A stretch of DNA of 64,000 nt from NCBI GenBank assembly GCA_017407125.1, contig JAFQXE010000044.1, forward strand, positions 31,540 to 95,539, in the 5' to 3' direction. The position numbers were made by a program, and so were the translations under genes. The notes under the pieces are model-generated. The model was not told where the DNA came from. It saw only the letters and a list, made by a program, of their open reading frames with translations, and searched no databases. Of the stretch, positions 16,760 through 26,206 are shown one piece after another. Position 1 is the first letter of the stretch; every line of letters begins with the position of its first letter. Source of the stretch: Thermoguttaceae bacterium. GTDB taxonomy: Bacteria > Planctomycetota > Planctomycetia > Pirellulales > Thermoguttaceae.

Positions 16760-19564
16760 ATGAATAAGACCTACTGCGCATTATGCGGAATTTTACTCAT
16801 AGCCGTTGCGGTTCTGTTAGGGTTGTCTCTGGCGGGATATTCTCCGTCGGACTCTCTGATGGGGAACTATTATCCCGCCCGTAGTTCGGAAACGATTAGC
16901 AACCCCTGCGGATATCTGGGCGCCTGGATTTCCGAACATTTGTTTTATTACGTGGGTTGGGGCGCTTACATTTTATTTGCGTCGCTGATTGCATACGCCT
17001 GGCTGACGATTTCCCGTCAGGCGATAGATCATCATATTTTCCGCGCCCTTGGCTGGTGGACGGGACTTGTCGGAACATTGATTTGTTTCTCTCTGATATT
17101 TAACGATTCAATGTTTTCTTCTTTGCCGTACGGACCTGGCGGGCTGGTCGGCTATCAGGCAAAACAGTTTCTCCACGAACAGCTGTCCTTTGCCGGTACG
17201 TTTATTGTCGCTTTGAGCATGATTCTTTTCGGCGGGATTATGTGCGCTGAAAACATGATGTACTTTTTATTGAACTTGTTCATCTTGAACCCGGCAAAGA
17301 AGATGTATCGTCTTTGGATTGCCGACGGCGGCGAGGCGCCGCAATTGGCAATTGAGGGAACGGATAGCGACGTTTTAGTCAATAAAAAACCGGAGTCGGA
17401 TAATAAACGCGAAGCGAAAACGTCCTCCTCGCAACTCGCAACTCGCAATTCGCAGCAATCCCCTGCGCCTTCTCCACAAACAATTTCCCAAAGTATGGAT
17501 AAAGGCGACAACAAGGGCTGGTTCTGGAATCGAATTCTGCCGAAGTCGAAAACGCCGAAGCCGGAAATCGTTCTTCCGGAACCCGACAAGCAGCTTAAAC
17601 TTGTATCGTCAGACGAAATTGACGAGGCTCTGGTTGAATCTCTTATCGGTCCGCCGGAGAAGGTAAAAGAACCGTATAAACTCCCGCCGATAGAACTGCT
17701 CAAACCGCCGGTGGTGTTCAATCAGGCAGCGTACGAAAAGGAAATCCAGAATACGTCATTGCTGCTGGAAACGACCATGGCGGACTATGGCGTTAACGTT
17801 CAGGTGGTTGACCATCAGACCGGTCCGATTTTGACGATGTACGAAATCAAGCCGGAACGCGGCACCCGTCTGAACAAGATTTCCTGCTTGACGGACGATT
17901 TGTCTATCGCCATGAAAACGGGCGGCGGCGTGCGAATTGTCGCGCCCTTACCGGGCAAGAACACGATTGGAATTGAAATCCCCAACAAGAACAAAAAATC
18001 CGTTCGGTTCCGGGAAGTCCTTGAGGAATCCATGGAGCAGACGAAGGGCATGAACATCCCGATTTATCTGGGCTGTGACGTTGCCGGCGCGCCGATTTAC
18101 GCCGACCTCGCCAAGCTGCCGCACCTGCTCATCGCCGGTCAGACGGGTTCCGGTAAATCCGTCTGCTTGCACTCGATTATCACGTCCATGCTCATGACCC
18201 GGTCGCCGTCGCAGGTTCGCTTGCTGATGATCGACCCGAAGATGGTCGAACTGTCGCAGTACAAGAGCATTCCGCACCTGATGCATCCTGTTGTAACAGA
18301 CATGAAAAAGGCGGAAGCCCTCTTGGCGTGGGCGGTCGACAAGATGGAAGAACGTTACAATCTGCTGGCGCAGGCGGGCGTTCGTCACGTTTCGCAGTAC
18401 AATAAGCTGACTCAGGAAGAGCGTTTGGCGAGAATCAAGCCGCAGACGGAAGAAGAGCGTCAGAAGATTCCGGAAAACATGCCGTTTATCGTTATCATCG
18501 CCGACGAAATGGCGGATATGATGATGACCTGTCCGAAGGAAGTGGAATCGCACATTATCCGTCTGGCGCAAAAGAGCCGCGCTGTTGGAATTCACCTTGT
18601 TCTGGCGACCCAAAAACCGATTAGACAGGTCGTTACCAGCTTGATTAAATCGAACCTGCCCGCTCGAATTTCGTTCAAAGTTACCAACAATACCGACAGC
18701 CGCGTTGTTTTGGATTTGATTGGCGCGGAAAAGCTGATGGGGTCTGGCGACATGCTGTTCATACAAAATGGTCCCGCGTCGCTCATCCGCGGTCAGGGCG
18801 CCTTCCTCGACGACGAAGAGATCGAACGTCTGGTTCGTTACGTCGGGAAAGAGGATCAGGAGTTTGAGCAGGATCTGGTTCAGTACACCGAAAACGCCGT
18901 TCAAGAAAGCGCTCCCGGCGGCGCGCCTGGAGAGGATATGTCCTCGAAAGACGAGCTTTACGACGATGCGGTTGAGATTATTCTTAACGAAGGACGCGGC
19001 GGGTCGATTACCCTCCTTCAGTCCCGTATGGGTATCGGATACGGCCGCGCTGCGCGTCTGATTGAGATGATGTCCAACGAAGGCATCCTCGGCGGTCATA
19101 ATGGCGCCAAGCCGCGAGAAGTGCTGATCTCGCCGGAGGAATGGGAGATTCGAAAACGTCAAAAACAGGCGGCAAAACAGGCGTCAGCAGCGACTGCTCG
19201 ATTTACCACGCCGTCGCCAGCGCCGACGCCTGTCCGTCCGCCGGTTTCAGACGCTCCGAATATGTACGCTACGTCCTCAACGGTTATCGTTCAGCCGGTA
19301 GAAACGCCGCCTCACAACGACCCTTTTGAATCGAAAAACTCTGATTCTTATTACGAATCAGAGGAAGAATACGACTACGAGGACGCTGAGGAATGTGACG
19401 AAGAATCCCCGTTCTATGAGGACGAAGAACTCAACGAAGACGAAGAGCTCAACGAGGACGAGTCCAACTACAACGAAATAGAAGCTCGTCTGCTGGAAAA
19501 AATCAGCAAAGCGTCTCAGGCGTATTTGGATAAGAACGGCGGACAAGGAATATCAAGAAGTTAG
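16760..19564 (+). CDS. ftsK: FtsK/SpoIIIE-type DNA translocase with repeat-derived linker segments
   Basis: The 934-residue protein pumps chromosomal DNA through the division septum. Four to five membrane helices occupy residues 5-180. A flexible linker follows, then the motor: Walker A GQTGSGKSV (about residue 460) and Walker B IVIIADEMADMMM. The C-terminal gamma winged-helix (LYDDAVEIILNEGRGG to GILGGHNGAKPREVL) should read polar DNA motifs. An unusual acidic Asp/Glu/Tyr tail of about 80 residues follows the gamma domain. Within the linker, two stretches (nucleotides 17337-17356 and 17429-17456) are GCAATTN and GCAACTC heptad repeats, giving QLAIEG and SQLATRNSQ. A GAGGAG ribosome-binding site precedes the ATG. 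Confidence 0.94.
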   Translation: MNKTYCALCGILLIAVAVLLGLSLAGYSPSDSLMGNYYPARSSETISNPCGYLGAWISEHLFYYVGWGAYILFASLIAYAWLTISRQAIDHHIFRALGWWTGLVGTLICFSLIFNDSMFSSLPYGPGGLVGYQAKQFLHEQLSFAGTFIVALSMILFGGIMCAENMMYFLLNLFILNPAKKMYRLWIADGGEAPQLAIEGTDSDVLVNKKPESDNKREAKTSSSQLATRNSQQSPAPSPQTISQSMDKGDNKGWFWNRILPKSKTPKPEIVLPEPDKQLKLVSSDEIDEALVESLIGPPEKVKEPYKLPPIELLKPPVVFNQAAYEKEIQNTSLLLETTMADYGVNVQVVDHQTGPILTMYEIKPERGTRLNKISCLTDDLSIAMKTGGGVRIVAPLPGKNTIGIEIPNKNKKSVRFREVLEESMEQTKGMNIPIYLGCDVAGAPIYADLAKLPHLLIAGQTGSGKSVCLHSIITSMLMTRSPSQVRLLMIDPKMVELSQYKSIPHLMHPVVTDMKKAEALLAWAVDKMEERYNLLAQAGVRHVSQYNKLTQEERLARIKPQTEEERQKIPENMPFIVIIADEMADMMMTCPKEVESHIIRLAQKSRAVGIHLVLATQKPIRQVVTSLIKSNLPARISFKVTNNTDSRVVLDLIGAEKLMGSGDMLFIQNGPASLIRGQGAFLDDEEIERLVRYVGKEDQEFEQDLVQYTENAVQESAPGGAPGEDMSSKDELYDDAVEIILNEGRGGSITLLQSRMGIGYGRAARLIEMMSNEGILGGHNGAKPREVLISPEEWEIRKRQKQAAKQASAATARFTTPSPAPTPVRPPVSDAPNMYATSSTVIVQPVETPPHNDPFESKNSDSYYESEEEYDYEDAEECDEESPFYEDEELNEDEELNEDESNYNEIEARLLEKISKASQAYLDKNGGQGISRS
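17337..17456. repeat. Intergenic-type heptad repeats inside the ftsK reading frame
   Basis: Two separate runs, GCAATTGGCAATTG at 17341-17354 and TCGCAACTCGCAACTCGCAA at 17431-17450, match repeat families otherwise seen between genes. Both keep the frame open and fall in the disordered linker. Confidence 0.8.
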
Positions 19565-19574
19565 GAATTGAGCG

Positions 19575-19863
19575 GCGAACGAAATGAAAGGCGGTAATGG
19601 AGCGACCAACGGGAGCGGAATTACGCAGTTCGCCAACGGCGAACCTAAACGCTGGAATTACAATACCGCATTGATTTAATCAAACCGAAACGTCAGAATT
19701 ACCAAACCCCCATTGGTTAATGGTTATTCCGACTTTTTGTTCGCCGTTCCGGCGAATGCGTAATTCCGTTCGCTTCGCGAACTTCATTACCGCCTTCCAT
19801 TTTGTGGGCGTCTGTACCCGAAGAAGGTTTTAATCACAAAGAACACAAAGAACACAAAGATTT
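19575..19863. repeat. Inverted-repeat element plus 9-base CACAAAGAA run
   Basis: Arms 19583-19650 (GAAAGGCGGTAATGGAGCG...GGAATTACGCAGTTCGCC) and 19739-19800 (GGCGAATGCGTAATTCCGTTCGC...TTCATTACCGCCTTCC) are reverse complements. Copies of one arm recur at 26207-26275, and reversed at 3470-3511, 27310-27411 and 28890-28965. A CACAAAGAA nonamer run follows at 19837-19863. 19864-20038 is AT-rich with nothing recognised. Confidence 0.75.
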
Positions 19864-20039
19864 ATTATTGTTCTTTACCTTTTCCATATTATCTATTTTA
19901 CGCATTCTTTCCCATTCTGTTTTTGCCTTTGCCCCCCTTGACGAAACGGCGCGATAATAGATAATTACAAGCTGTTAAAGCAATAGGATTTCAATATATA
20001 ATTATATAATATTGAAAGGCTTCTCCGTGGGGTTCACCC

Positions 20040-20105
20040 ACGACTACTACTGCCTACTGCCTATTGCCTACTGCCTTACTAACCCCCTAACCCCAGCTAC
20101 TACCC
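20040..20105. repeat. TGCCTAC heptad run abutting purH
   Basis: Units CTACTGC/CTATTGC repeat from about 20046 and the run ends with CCTAACCCC and TACTACCC directly before the purH ATG at 20106. No Shine-Dalgarno sequence is present in this leader. Confidence 0.75.
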
Positions 20106-21674
20106 ATGACATCGCCTTCTGTAAAACGTGCGTTAATCAGCGTCAGCGATAAAACCGGATTAGCCGAATTCGCCAAAGGTTTGGTTGAATGCGGCGTTGA
20201 AATTTACTCTACTGGCGGAACGAAAAAGTTCCTTCAGGAAAACGGCTTGAACGTCAACGAAGTTTCCGCCTATACCGGATTTCCTGAAATGATGGACGGG
20301 CGTCTGAAGACGCTTCACCCGAAGGTATTCGGCGGAATTTTGTGCCGGCACGACAACCCGTCGGACATGCAGGGTCTGGAAGAACACGGCATTCTGACCT
20401 TCGAGCTGGTCGTGGTTAACCTCTATCCGTTCCAGGAAACCGTTGCCAAGCCGGACGTTACGATGGCTCAGGCGATTGAAAAGATCGATATCGGCGGTCC
20501 GTCGCTGGTTCGAGCGGCGTCTAAAAACCACGCCTTTACGACCATTGCGACCAACGCGTCTCAGTACGCTGGCATTCTGGAAGAGATTCGCGCTAACGGC
20601 TGCACGACCTTGGAAACGAGAACCAAGCTGGCGGCTGCGGCGTTTGCTCATACGGCGGAATACGATCGCGCTATTGCCGACTACTTTGCCGGCGTTACGA
20701 CTCAGGACGGGTTCCCCGGCTCGCTGTCGCTCAACTACACGCGCGCGTCGATTCTTCGTTACGGCGAAAACCCGCACCAGAAAGGCGCGTACTATATCGC
20801 ATCCAACGCAGCGGCGACGGGCAACATCGTCAACGCCGTTCAGCTCAACGGAAAAGAGCTGTCCTATAACAACCTCATGGATTTGGACGCCGCTCTGGCA
20901 GACGTCAAGTTCTTCAAGAAGCCGGCGGTTTCGGTAATCAAGCACAACAACCCGTGCGGTCTGGCTCAGGCGGACACCGTCGAAGAAGCCACTCGCAAGG
21001 CGATGGAAGGCGACCCGCTTTCCGCGTACGGGTCAATTTTAGGCGTCAACCGCGTTCTGGACAAGGCGTCGGCGGAATACCTCGCTCAGCCGGGACGGTT
21101 TATCGAAGCGATTGCCGCTGTTGACTTCACGCCCGAAGCGCTGGAAATTCTCACGACCGTTCCGAAATGGAAGAACAACGTTCGACTCATGAAAGTCGGC
21201 CCTCTGACGCAGTCGTCTCAGTGGGCTTACCGACCGCTTGACGGCGGCATGCTCATGCAGGAAGCGGACGTTCTGGAAGACGATTCCGCCGACTGGAAAG
21301 TTGTAACAGAAGCTCAGCCGACAGACAAACAGCGCGAAGACATGGCGTTCGCCTGGGACGTCTGCCGCATGGTAAAGTCCAACGCGATTACCGTCGCCAA
21401 AGACAACATGCTTCTCGGAGCTGGCGCTGGTCAGATGAACCGCGTCGGGTCGGTGGAAATCGCTATCGCCACAGCCGGCGACCGAATCAACGGCGCCGTT
21501 TTGGCGTCAGACGCGTTCTTCCCGTTCCCGGACTCCGTCGAACGCATTCACAACGCTGGAATTCAGGCGATTATTCAGCCTGGAGGAAGCATTCGCGACC
21601 AGGAAGTCATCGACGCCTGCAACAAGTACGGCATCGCCATGATTTTCACTGGAAAGAGACACTTCCGTCACTAA
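20106..21674 (+). CDS. purH: PurH, bifunctional AICAR formyltransferase / IMP cyclohydrolase
   Basis: The 522-residue enzyme performs the last two steps of de novo IMP synthesis. Residues 1 to about 195 are the IMP cyclohydrolase (MGS-like) domain with SVSDKTGLAEFA, the STGGTKK phosphate site and the GRLKTLHPKVFGGIL segment. The remainder is the AICAR transformylase, with the catalytic motif VIKHNNPCG at about residue 279-287 and the C-terminal QPGGSIRDQEVIDA and FTGKRHFRH. All key motifs are intact and the length is standard. No other pur gene lies nearby. Leader and trailer are heptad repeats. Confidence 0.97.
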   Translation: MTSPSVKRALISVSDKTGLAEFAKGLVECGVEIYSTGGTKKFLQENGLNVNEVSAYTGFPEMMDGRLKTLHPKVFGGILCRHDNPSDMQGLEEHGILTFELVVVNLYPFQETVAKPDVTMAQAIEKIDIGGPSLVRAASKNHAFTTIATNASQYAGILEEIRANGCTTLETRTKLAAAAFAHTAEYDRAIADYFAGVTTQDGFPGSLSLNYTRASILRYGENPHQKGAYYIASNAAATGNIVNAVQLNGKELSYNNLMDLDAALADVKFFKKPAVSVIKHNNPCGLAQADTVEEATRKAMEGDPLSAYGSILGVNRVLDKASAEYLAQPGRFIEAIAAVDFTPEALEILTTVPKWKNNVRLMKVGPLTQSSQWAYRPLDGGMLMQEADVLEDDSADWKVVTEAQPTDKQREDMAFAWDVCRMVKSNAITVAKDNMLLGAGAGQMNRVGSVEIAIATAGDRINGAVLASDAFFPFPDSVERIHNAGIQAIIQPGGSIRDQEVIDACNKYGIAMIFTGKRHFRH

Positions 21675-21675
21675 T

Positions 21676-21840
21676 GAAGCTGTTAGCTGCTAGCTCCTAG
21701 CTTTTAGCTTGGGGGCTGGCAGCTCTTGCTGTTAGTTTTTAAAGCTGGAAGCCAAAAACCAAAAGCTAGAGGCTAGTAGCTAGAAGCTAGAAGCTTTCCC
21801 TCCTACTCCCTACTCCCTATTCCCTACTCCCTACTACCCA
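21676..21840. repeat. Two heptad families between purH and top6B
   Basis: 21678-21795 is an inverted repeat of TAGCTNN units (TTAGCTGCTAGCTCCTAGCT left; AGCTAGAAGCTAGAAGCT right). It is followed by CTACTCC/CTATTCC units from 21797 to the base before the top6B ATG at 21841. Confidence 0.8.
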
Positions 21841-23943
21841 ATGTCCGAAACCCGAACAGGAACAACCGAGTTATCTTCACGCAAACGACGCGCTACGGCG
21901 GAATCCATGGCGCAGTCGCAGAAAAATATATCCGTCAGCGAATTCTTTATGAAAAACCGCCATTTGCTGGGGTTTGACAACCCGCGCAAGGCTCTTTTAA
22001 CGACCGTGAAAGAGGCGGTTGACAACTCGCTCGACGCCTGCGAGGAAGCGGGAATTCTGCCGGAAATCTGGGTCGGAATCGATCAGACCGGCGAGAACCG
22101 TTATCGGGTCTACATTCAGGACAACGGGCCGGGAATCGTGAAAAAACAGATCCCGCCCATTTTCGGGAAACTGCTCTACGGGTCAAAGTTTCATAAACTG
22201 AAAATGACCCGCGGTCAGCAGGGGATCGGCATTTCCGCCGCCGGCATGTACGGCGCGCTGACAACCGGCAAACCGGTGCTGGTTATGTCACAAATCAGCA
22301 AACGCAACGCGTTCTACTGCGAGCTGAAAATCAACACGAAAACCAACGAGCCGGAAATTCTCAACAATCGCGGAGAAGGCGTCGTCATTCCCGCCGCTCA
22401 GGCAGAGCGCGAAGAATGTATGAAGGTCAACAACATTCAATGGGAAGACGTCCCCCACGGAACGAGAATCACCATTGAACTGGAAGCGACGTTCTTCCGC
22501 GGCCGCGGCTCGGTTGACGAATACATCGAGGAAACCGCTATCGCCAACCCGCACGCGACAATTCATTACAAAAGCCCGTTGGACGATAATTATACAACCA
22601 TCGCGCGGTCGACAGACCAGCTCCCGCCCGAGGCGAAAGAGATCAAGCCGCACCCGTATGGGGTGGAGCTGGGCTTGCTGGCGACGATGCTCAAAGACTC
22701 CAAAGAGCCGACCATGTCGTCGTTTTTGACAAAGAGCTTTTCCAAGGTCAGCCCGGTCAAGGCGCAGGAAATCTGCGGAAAAGTGGGACTGTCGACGTCC
22801 ATGAAGCCCGGCAAGGTGGAGCACGACCAGGTCGACAAACTGTACAAAACAATTCAGGCGACCAAACTGCCCAACCCGTCAACGGAATGCCTGTCGCCCA
22901 TTGGGGAAGAGCTGCTCATTAAAGGCATGCACACCGTTATGCCGGGCGAATTCTACACCGCAGCAACGCGGCCGCCAGCCGTCTATCGCGGCAACCCGTT
23001 TCAGCTGGAAGTCGGTCTGGTTTACGGTTCGACGACGGCAACGCAGCAGGTCAGCAAAGATTTACTGTTGGAACTGCTGGACGAAACCGATACGCGAACG
23101 CTGCGTCAGTTTCTCATGATGACTTTCTACGGTTTGGGCGCAGACGGCGCGGACAAGATTCTCGCCAAGGCGAAAATCGGAACGCGAAAGTCGCCCAAGG
23201 GACTGTCGGAACGGGAAATCAACCAGCTCTTTGACGCCATGCACAACCTCAACCTGTCGGAAGGACAGACGATGAACGTCATGCGGTACGCCAACCGCGT
23301 CCCGTTACAGTTCCAGGAAGGGGCTTGCGCGATTACACAAACGATTAAATCCATGAACTGGCGCTCCTACGGGCTTAGCCAGTCCCGCGGCGCGCTGCCC
23401 TCCGGCCCGGTAAGCATCATGGTTCATCTTGCCAGCGTTTGGGTTCCCTTTACGTCGGAATCGAAAGAGGCGATTGCCCTCTATCCGGAAATTCAAAAGG
23501 AACTCCGATTGGCGTTACAGACCGTCGGGCGCAAGCTGGGCATGTACCTGCGCCGACGAATGAAAGTCAAACAGGAAGCCGACCGACGCCAGCAGTTCAT
23601 CCGCTATCTGGGCGAAATCGCGACGGCAACCAGCGCCATTTCCGGCGTCAATAAAGACGAGCTTCACAAAAAGCTCATCGAACTGGCGAAAAGCAAGACC
23701 TCCATGGCGGACGTCGAACTGGACGAAAACGGCAGACCGATCGAACAGCCGCAGCAGTCCCCAACCGAAATGGACTTGGGCGACAACGTTCTGATTGTCG
23801 AACAGGACGCCATGCAGTTTATTCACAGAGCGTCCAACGGAACAGGTCAGCAGAAGTTTGACTTTGACGATTCGGATGAGGAATCGGAGTCGGATGCGGA
23901 CGACGGCGCGGATGAGCAAGAGAGTCAAGACCAGCAAGAGTGA
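21841..23943 (+). CDS. top6B: DNA topoisomerase VI subunit B (GHKL ATPase)
   Basis: The 700-residue protein has the type IIB topoisomerase ATPase layout. GHKL motifs are N-box EAVDNSLDACE, DNGPGI, and GQQGIG; the H2TH-like and transducer regions follow, with the switch-lysine loop equivalent near residue 430-440. Subunit B binds ATP and gates strand passage but needs subunit A (Spo11-like) to cut DNA. No subunit A gene is present in the window, so it must be elsewhere or absent. Topoisomerase VI is mainly archaeal and plant; bacterial cases are scattered. An acidic C-terminal tail (about 25 residues rich in Asp/Glu/Ser) is present. QueF starts 6 bases after its stop, so it may head that operon. 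Confidence 0.92.
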   Translation: MSETRTGTTELSSRKRRATAESMAQSQKNISVSEFFMKNRHLLGFDNPRKALLTTVKEAVDNSLDACEEAGILPEIWVGIDQTGENRYRVYIQDNGPGIVKKQIPPIFGKLLYGSKFHKLKMTRGQQGIGISAAGMYGALTTGKPVLVMSQISKRNAFYCELKINTKTNEPEILNNRGEGVVIPAAQAEREECMKVNNIQWEDVPHGTRITIELEATFFRGRGSVDEYIEETAIANPHATIHYKSPLDDNYTTIARSTDQLPPEAKEIKPHPYGVELGLLATMLKDSKEPTMSSFLTKSFSKVSPVKAQEICGKVGLSTSMKPGKVEHDQVDKLYKTIQATKLPNPSTECLSPIGEELLIKGMHTVMPGEFYTAATRPPAVYRGNPFQLEVGLVYGSTTATQQVSKDLLLELLDETDTRTLRQFLMMTFYGLGADGADKILAKAKIGTRKSPKGLSEREINQLFDAMHNLNLSEGQTMNVMRYANRVPLQFQEGACAITQTIKSMNWRSYGLSQSRGALPSGPVSIMVHLASVWVPFTSESKEAIALYPEIQKELRLALQTVGRKLGMYLRRRMKVKQEADRRQQFIRYLGEIATATSAISGVNKDELHKKLIELAKSKTSMADVELDENGRPIEQPQQSPTEMDLGDNVLIVEQDAMQFIHRASNGTGQQKFDFDDSDEESESDADDGADEQESQDQQE

Positions 23944-23949
23944 TTTCAA

Positions 23950-24453
23950 ATGAGCAGAACGAAAAAAGAGACGGCAGGACTGACGAAGCTGGGGAATCAT
24001 AATACAAAGTACGATTATGACTACAATCCAGACGTTTTGGAATGTTTTGTAAACAAACATCCCGACAACGACTATATTGTAACGTTAGACGCCTACGAGT
24101 TCACGTCGCTGTGTCCGATTACCGGTCAGCCGGACCTGGCGAAGGTCGTCATCAGCTATATTCCCAACGTACAGATGGTCGAAAGCAAGTCGTTAAAACT
24201 GTACCTGTTCAGCTTTAGAAATCACGGCGATTTTCACGAAGACTGCATGAACGTCATTATGAAGGATTTAATCAAATTGATGAATCCGAAATACATCGAA
24301 GTCAGAGGCATTTTCGCGCCCCGAGGGGGCATTTCCATCTTTCCGTTTGTCAATTGGGCTAATCCGGATTTTGGCTATCAGGAACTTTGTTACCAAAGAA
24401 AGCTGGACGTTCTGAAATCCGCTTCAGACAGAACAATCCGGTTTGATATGTAA
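23950..24453 (+). CDS. queF: QueF, NADPH-dependent 7-cyano-7-deazaguanine reductase
   Basis: The 167-residue protein is a short-type QueF (T-fold). It reduces preQ0 to preQ1 in queuosine synthesis. The catalytic region reads EFTSLCPITGQPD, whose cysteine forms the thioimide, followed later by the QueF motif ESKSLKLYLFSFRNHGDFHE (NADPH binding) . Cytosolic homomer. It starts 6 bases after top6B and 15 bases before queC, so a co-transcribed queF-queC-queD-queE block is likely. Confidence 0.95.
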   Translation: MSRTKKETAGLTKLGNHNTKYDYDYNPDVLECFVNKHPDNDYIVTLDAYEFTSLCPITGQPDLAKVVISYIPNVQMVESKSLKLYLFSFRNHGDFHEDCMNVIMKDLIKLMNPKYIEVRGIFAPRGGISIFPFVNWANPDFGYQELCYQRKLDVLKSASDRTIRFDM

Positions 24454-24468
24454 GGGAGGGGAACGGGA

Positions 24469-25164
24469 ATGAAAGCTCTTGTATTAAGTAGCGGCGGCCT
24501 GGACTCGACAACCTGTTTAGGCATCGCCGTAGAAAAATACGGGAAAGAAAACGTTGTAACAGCGTCCCTGTTTTACGGTCAGAAACATTTTAAGGAACTG
24601 GAATGCGCCAATAAAGTCGCCCGGTATTACGGCGTTCCGCATTATGAACTAAACATCAGCAGTATTTTTGAGTTTAGCAACTGTTCCCTGCTGGAACATT
24701 CGACAGAAAAAATCGTTCACGAAAGCTACGCTCAGCAGATTCAGGAAATCGGCAGCGAAAGAATTAACACGTACGTCCCGTTCCGAAACGGGCTGCTGCT
24801 GTCAATTGCGGCGGCGTACGCGGACGGTCTGTTTCCCAAAGAACAGATTGCGATTTTCTTTGGCGGGCACGCGGACGACGCCGTCGGCAACGTCTATGCG
24901 GACTGTACGCAGGATTTTGTCAGCGCCATGAACTCGGCAATCAATATCGGCACGTATAAAAAGATTTTTATTGAAAGCCCGTTGATCAACATGCATAAAG
25001 CGCAGGTTGTAAAACGAGGGCTGGAACTGCACGTTCCCTACGAGCTGACGTGGAGCTGTTACGAAGGCGGAGAAAAGCAATGCGGCGAATGCGGTACGTG
25101 CATTGACCGTCGAAAAGCGTTCGAGGCGAACGGCGTTGTAGATCCCGTTGGCTACGAGAAATAG
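24469..25164 (+). CDS. queC: QueC, 7-cyano-7-deazaguanine (preQ0) synthase
   Basis: The 231-residue ATP-dependent ligase converts 7-carboxy-7-deazaguanine to preQ0. The PP-loop SSGGLDSTT is at residues 7-15. The zinc site is formed by CYEGGEKQCGECGTC near residue 201-215. The start ATG follows a purine-rich GGGAGGGGAACGGG leader. Downstream, a TAGCTNN heptad inverted repeat separates it from queD by 130 bases. Confidence 0.96.
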   Translation: MKALVLSSGGLDSTTCLGIAVEKYGKENVVTASLFYGQKHFKELECANKVARYYGVPHYELNISSIFEFSNCSLLEHSTEKIVHESYAQQIQEIGSERINTYVPFRNGLLLSIAAAYADGLFPKEQIAIFFGGHADDAVGNVYADCTQDFVSAMNSAINIGTYKKIFIESPLINMHKAQVVKRGLELHVPYELTWSCYEGGEKQCGECGTCIDRRKAFEANGVVDPVGYEK

Positions 25165-25165
25165 C

Positions 25166-25277
25166 AAGCTGCTAGCTGCTAGCCTCTAGCTATTAGCTTG
25201 ATAAACCTGATTCGTGCAAAATCGCAAGAAACAAGAATAACCAAGCTAGCGGCTAGCGGCTAGAAGCTAGAAGCTAA
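25166..25277. repeat. TAGCTNN heptad inverted repeat (queC-queD gap)
   Basis: Left arm GCTGCTAGCTGCTAGCCTCT, right arm GCTAGCGGCTAGCGGCTAGA, with a conserved centre (TTGATAAACCTGATTCGTGC ... CAAGAA). The same centre recurs at 32549-32665, which makes these two copies of one element rather than independent repeats. Confidence 0.85.
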
Positions 25278-25294
25278 TTTTACCAGAGAATATA

Positions 25295-25636
25295 ATGTAC
25301 ACGATAATTAAACAGTTTGATATTTCTGCCGCTCACAAGCTAAACCTGAATTATCCGAGCAACTGCTCAACGCTGCATGGGCACAACTGGCGGATTAAAG
25401 TGTTTTGCCGATCGAAGGAATTGAACGAAAACGGAATGGTTATAGACTTCACCCAGATTAAAGAGCTGGTTCAGAACAAGTTAAACCATGCGTATCTGAA
25501 CGATATTCTGGATTTCAATCCGACCGCAGAGAACATTGCAAAATGGATTGTGGACACCGTTCCGTTCTGCTATAAAGCCGTCGTTGAAGAGACGGACGGC
25601 AGCATTGCAATTTATGAAAAAGACGTACAAGATTAA
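25295..25636 (+). CDS. queD: QueD, 6-carboxy-5,6,7,8-tetrahydropterin synthase
   Basis: The 113-residue T-fold protein converts dihydroneopterin triphosphate to carboxytetrahydropterin. Zinc-binding histidines appear in SAAHKLNL and LHGHNWR, and the catalytic cysteine lies in SNCSTLHGH. The C-terminal E-containing VVEETDGSIAIYE is also typical. The gene overlaps the start of queE by 23 bases, implying translational coupling. Confidence 0.95.
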   Translation: MYTIIKQFDISAAHKLNLNYPSNCSTLHGHNWRIKVFCRSKELNENGMVIDFTQIKELVQNKLNHAYLNDILDFNPTAENIAKWIVDTVPFCYKAVVEETDGSIAIYEKDVQD

Positions 25637-26198
25637 CGAAATCTTCTATTCCATTCAGGGAGAGGGGGCAAACGCCGGGCGTCCTGCCGTATTCGTCCGA
25701 TTTTCCGGCTGCAACCGGCGCTGCCCGTTCTGTGACACTGACCACGAATCCGGCGTCGAAATGACCGCCGAGCAGATTCGTCAAGCGGTTGAAAAGGCGA
25801 GCGCCGGTCTAAAGACAATGGTCGTTTTAACGGGCGGAGAACCGACGCTGCAATTATCTGATGAGGAAAATCTGTTCCCCTATACCAGTTCCCGCCGGTT
25901 TATTGCCATTGAAACCAACGGAACGGGCGCCGTCCCGAGTTGGATTGATTGGGTTACCGTGTCGCCCAAAGAGGACGTCCCGCTGGATAAACTGCCCCGA
26001 TTTAACGAAGTCAAACTCCTCTTTGACGAAACTCGTCTTGACTATATTCAGCTCTTTAACCGAGACGGGATTATTGCGTTTATTCAGCCCATCGACCGCA
26101 GCGGGGAATACAATTTCGACGAGGCGATCGCCTTCGTCAAACAGAACCCTCGCTTCCGTCTTTCCGTTCAGATTCATAAACTGATAGGGATGCCGTAG
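25614..26198 (+). CDS. queE: QueE, 7-carboxy-7-deazaguanine synthase (radical SAM)
   Basis: The start ATG at 25614 lies inside queD and gives the usual N-terminus KKTYKINEIFYSIQGEGANAG. The protein is 194 residues. The radical-SAM iron-sulfur motif is CNRRCPFC (CxxxCxxC), followed by DTDHESG and the glycine-rich VLTGGEPTLQ SAM-contact segment. It forms the deazapurine ring from carboxytetrahydropterin. The family has compact forms of this length. It ends the que block; tgt, queA and queG are not in the window. Confidence 0.95.
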   Translation: MKKTYKINEIFYSIQGEGANAGRPAVFVRFSGCNRRCPFCDTDHESGVEMTAEQIRQAVEKASAGLKTMVVLTGGEPTLQLSDEENLFPYTSSRRFIAIETNGTGAVPSWIDWVTVSPKEDVPLDKLPRFNEVKLLFDETRLDYIQLFNRDGIIAFIQPIDRSGEYNFDEAIAFVKQNPRFRLSVQIHKLIGMP

Positions 26199-26206
26199 CG
26201 CAAAGA

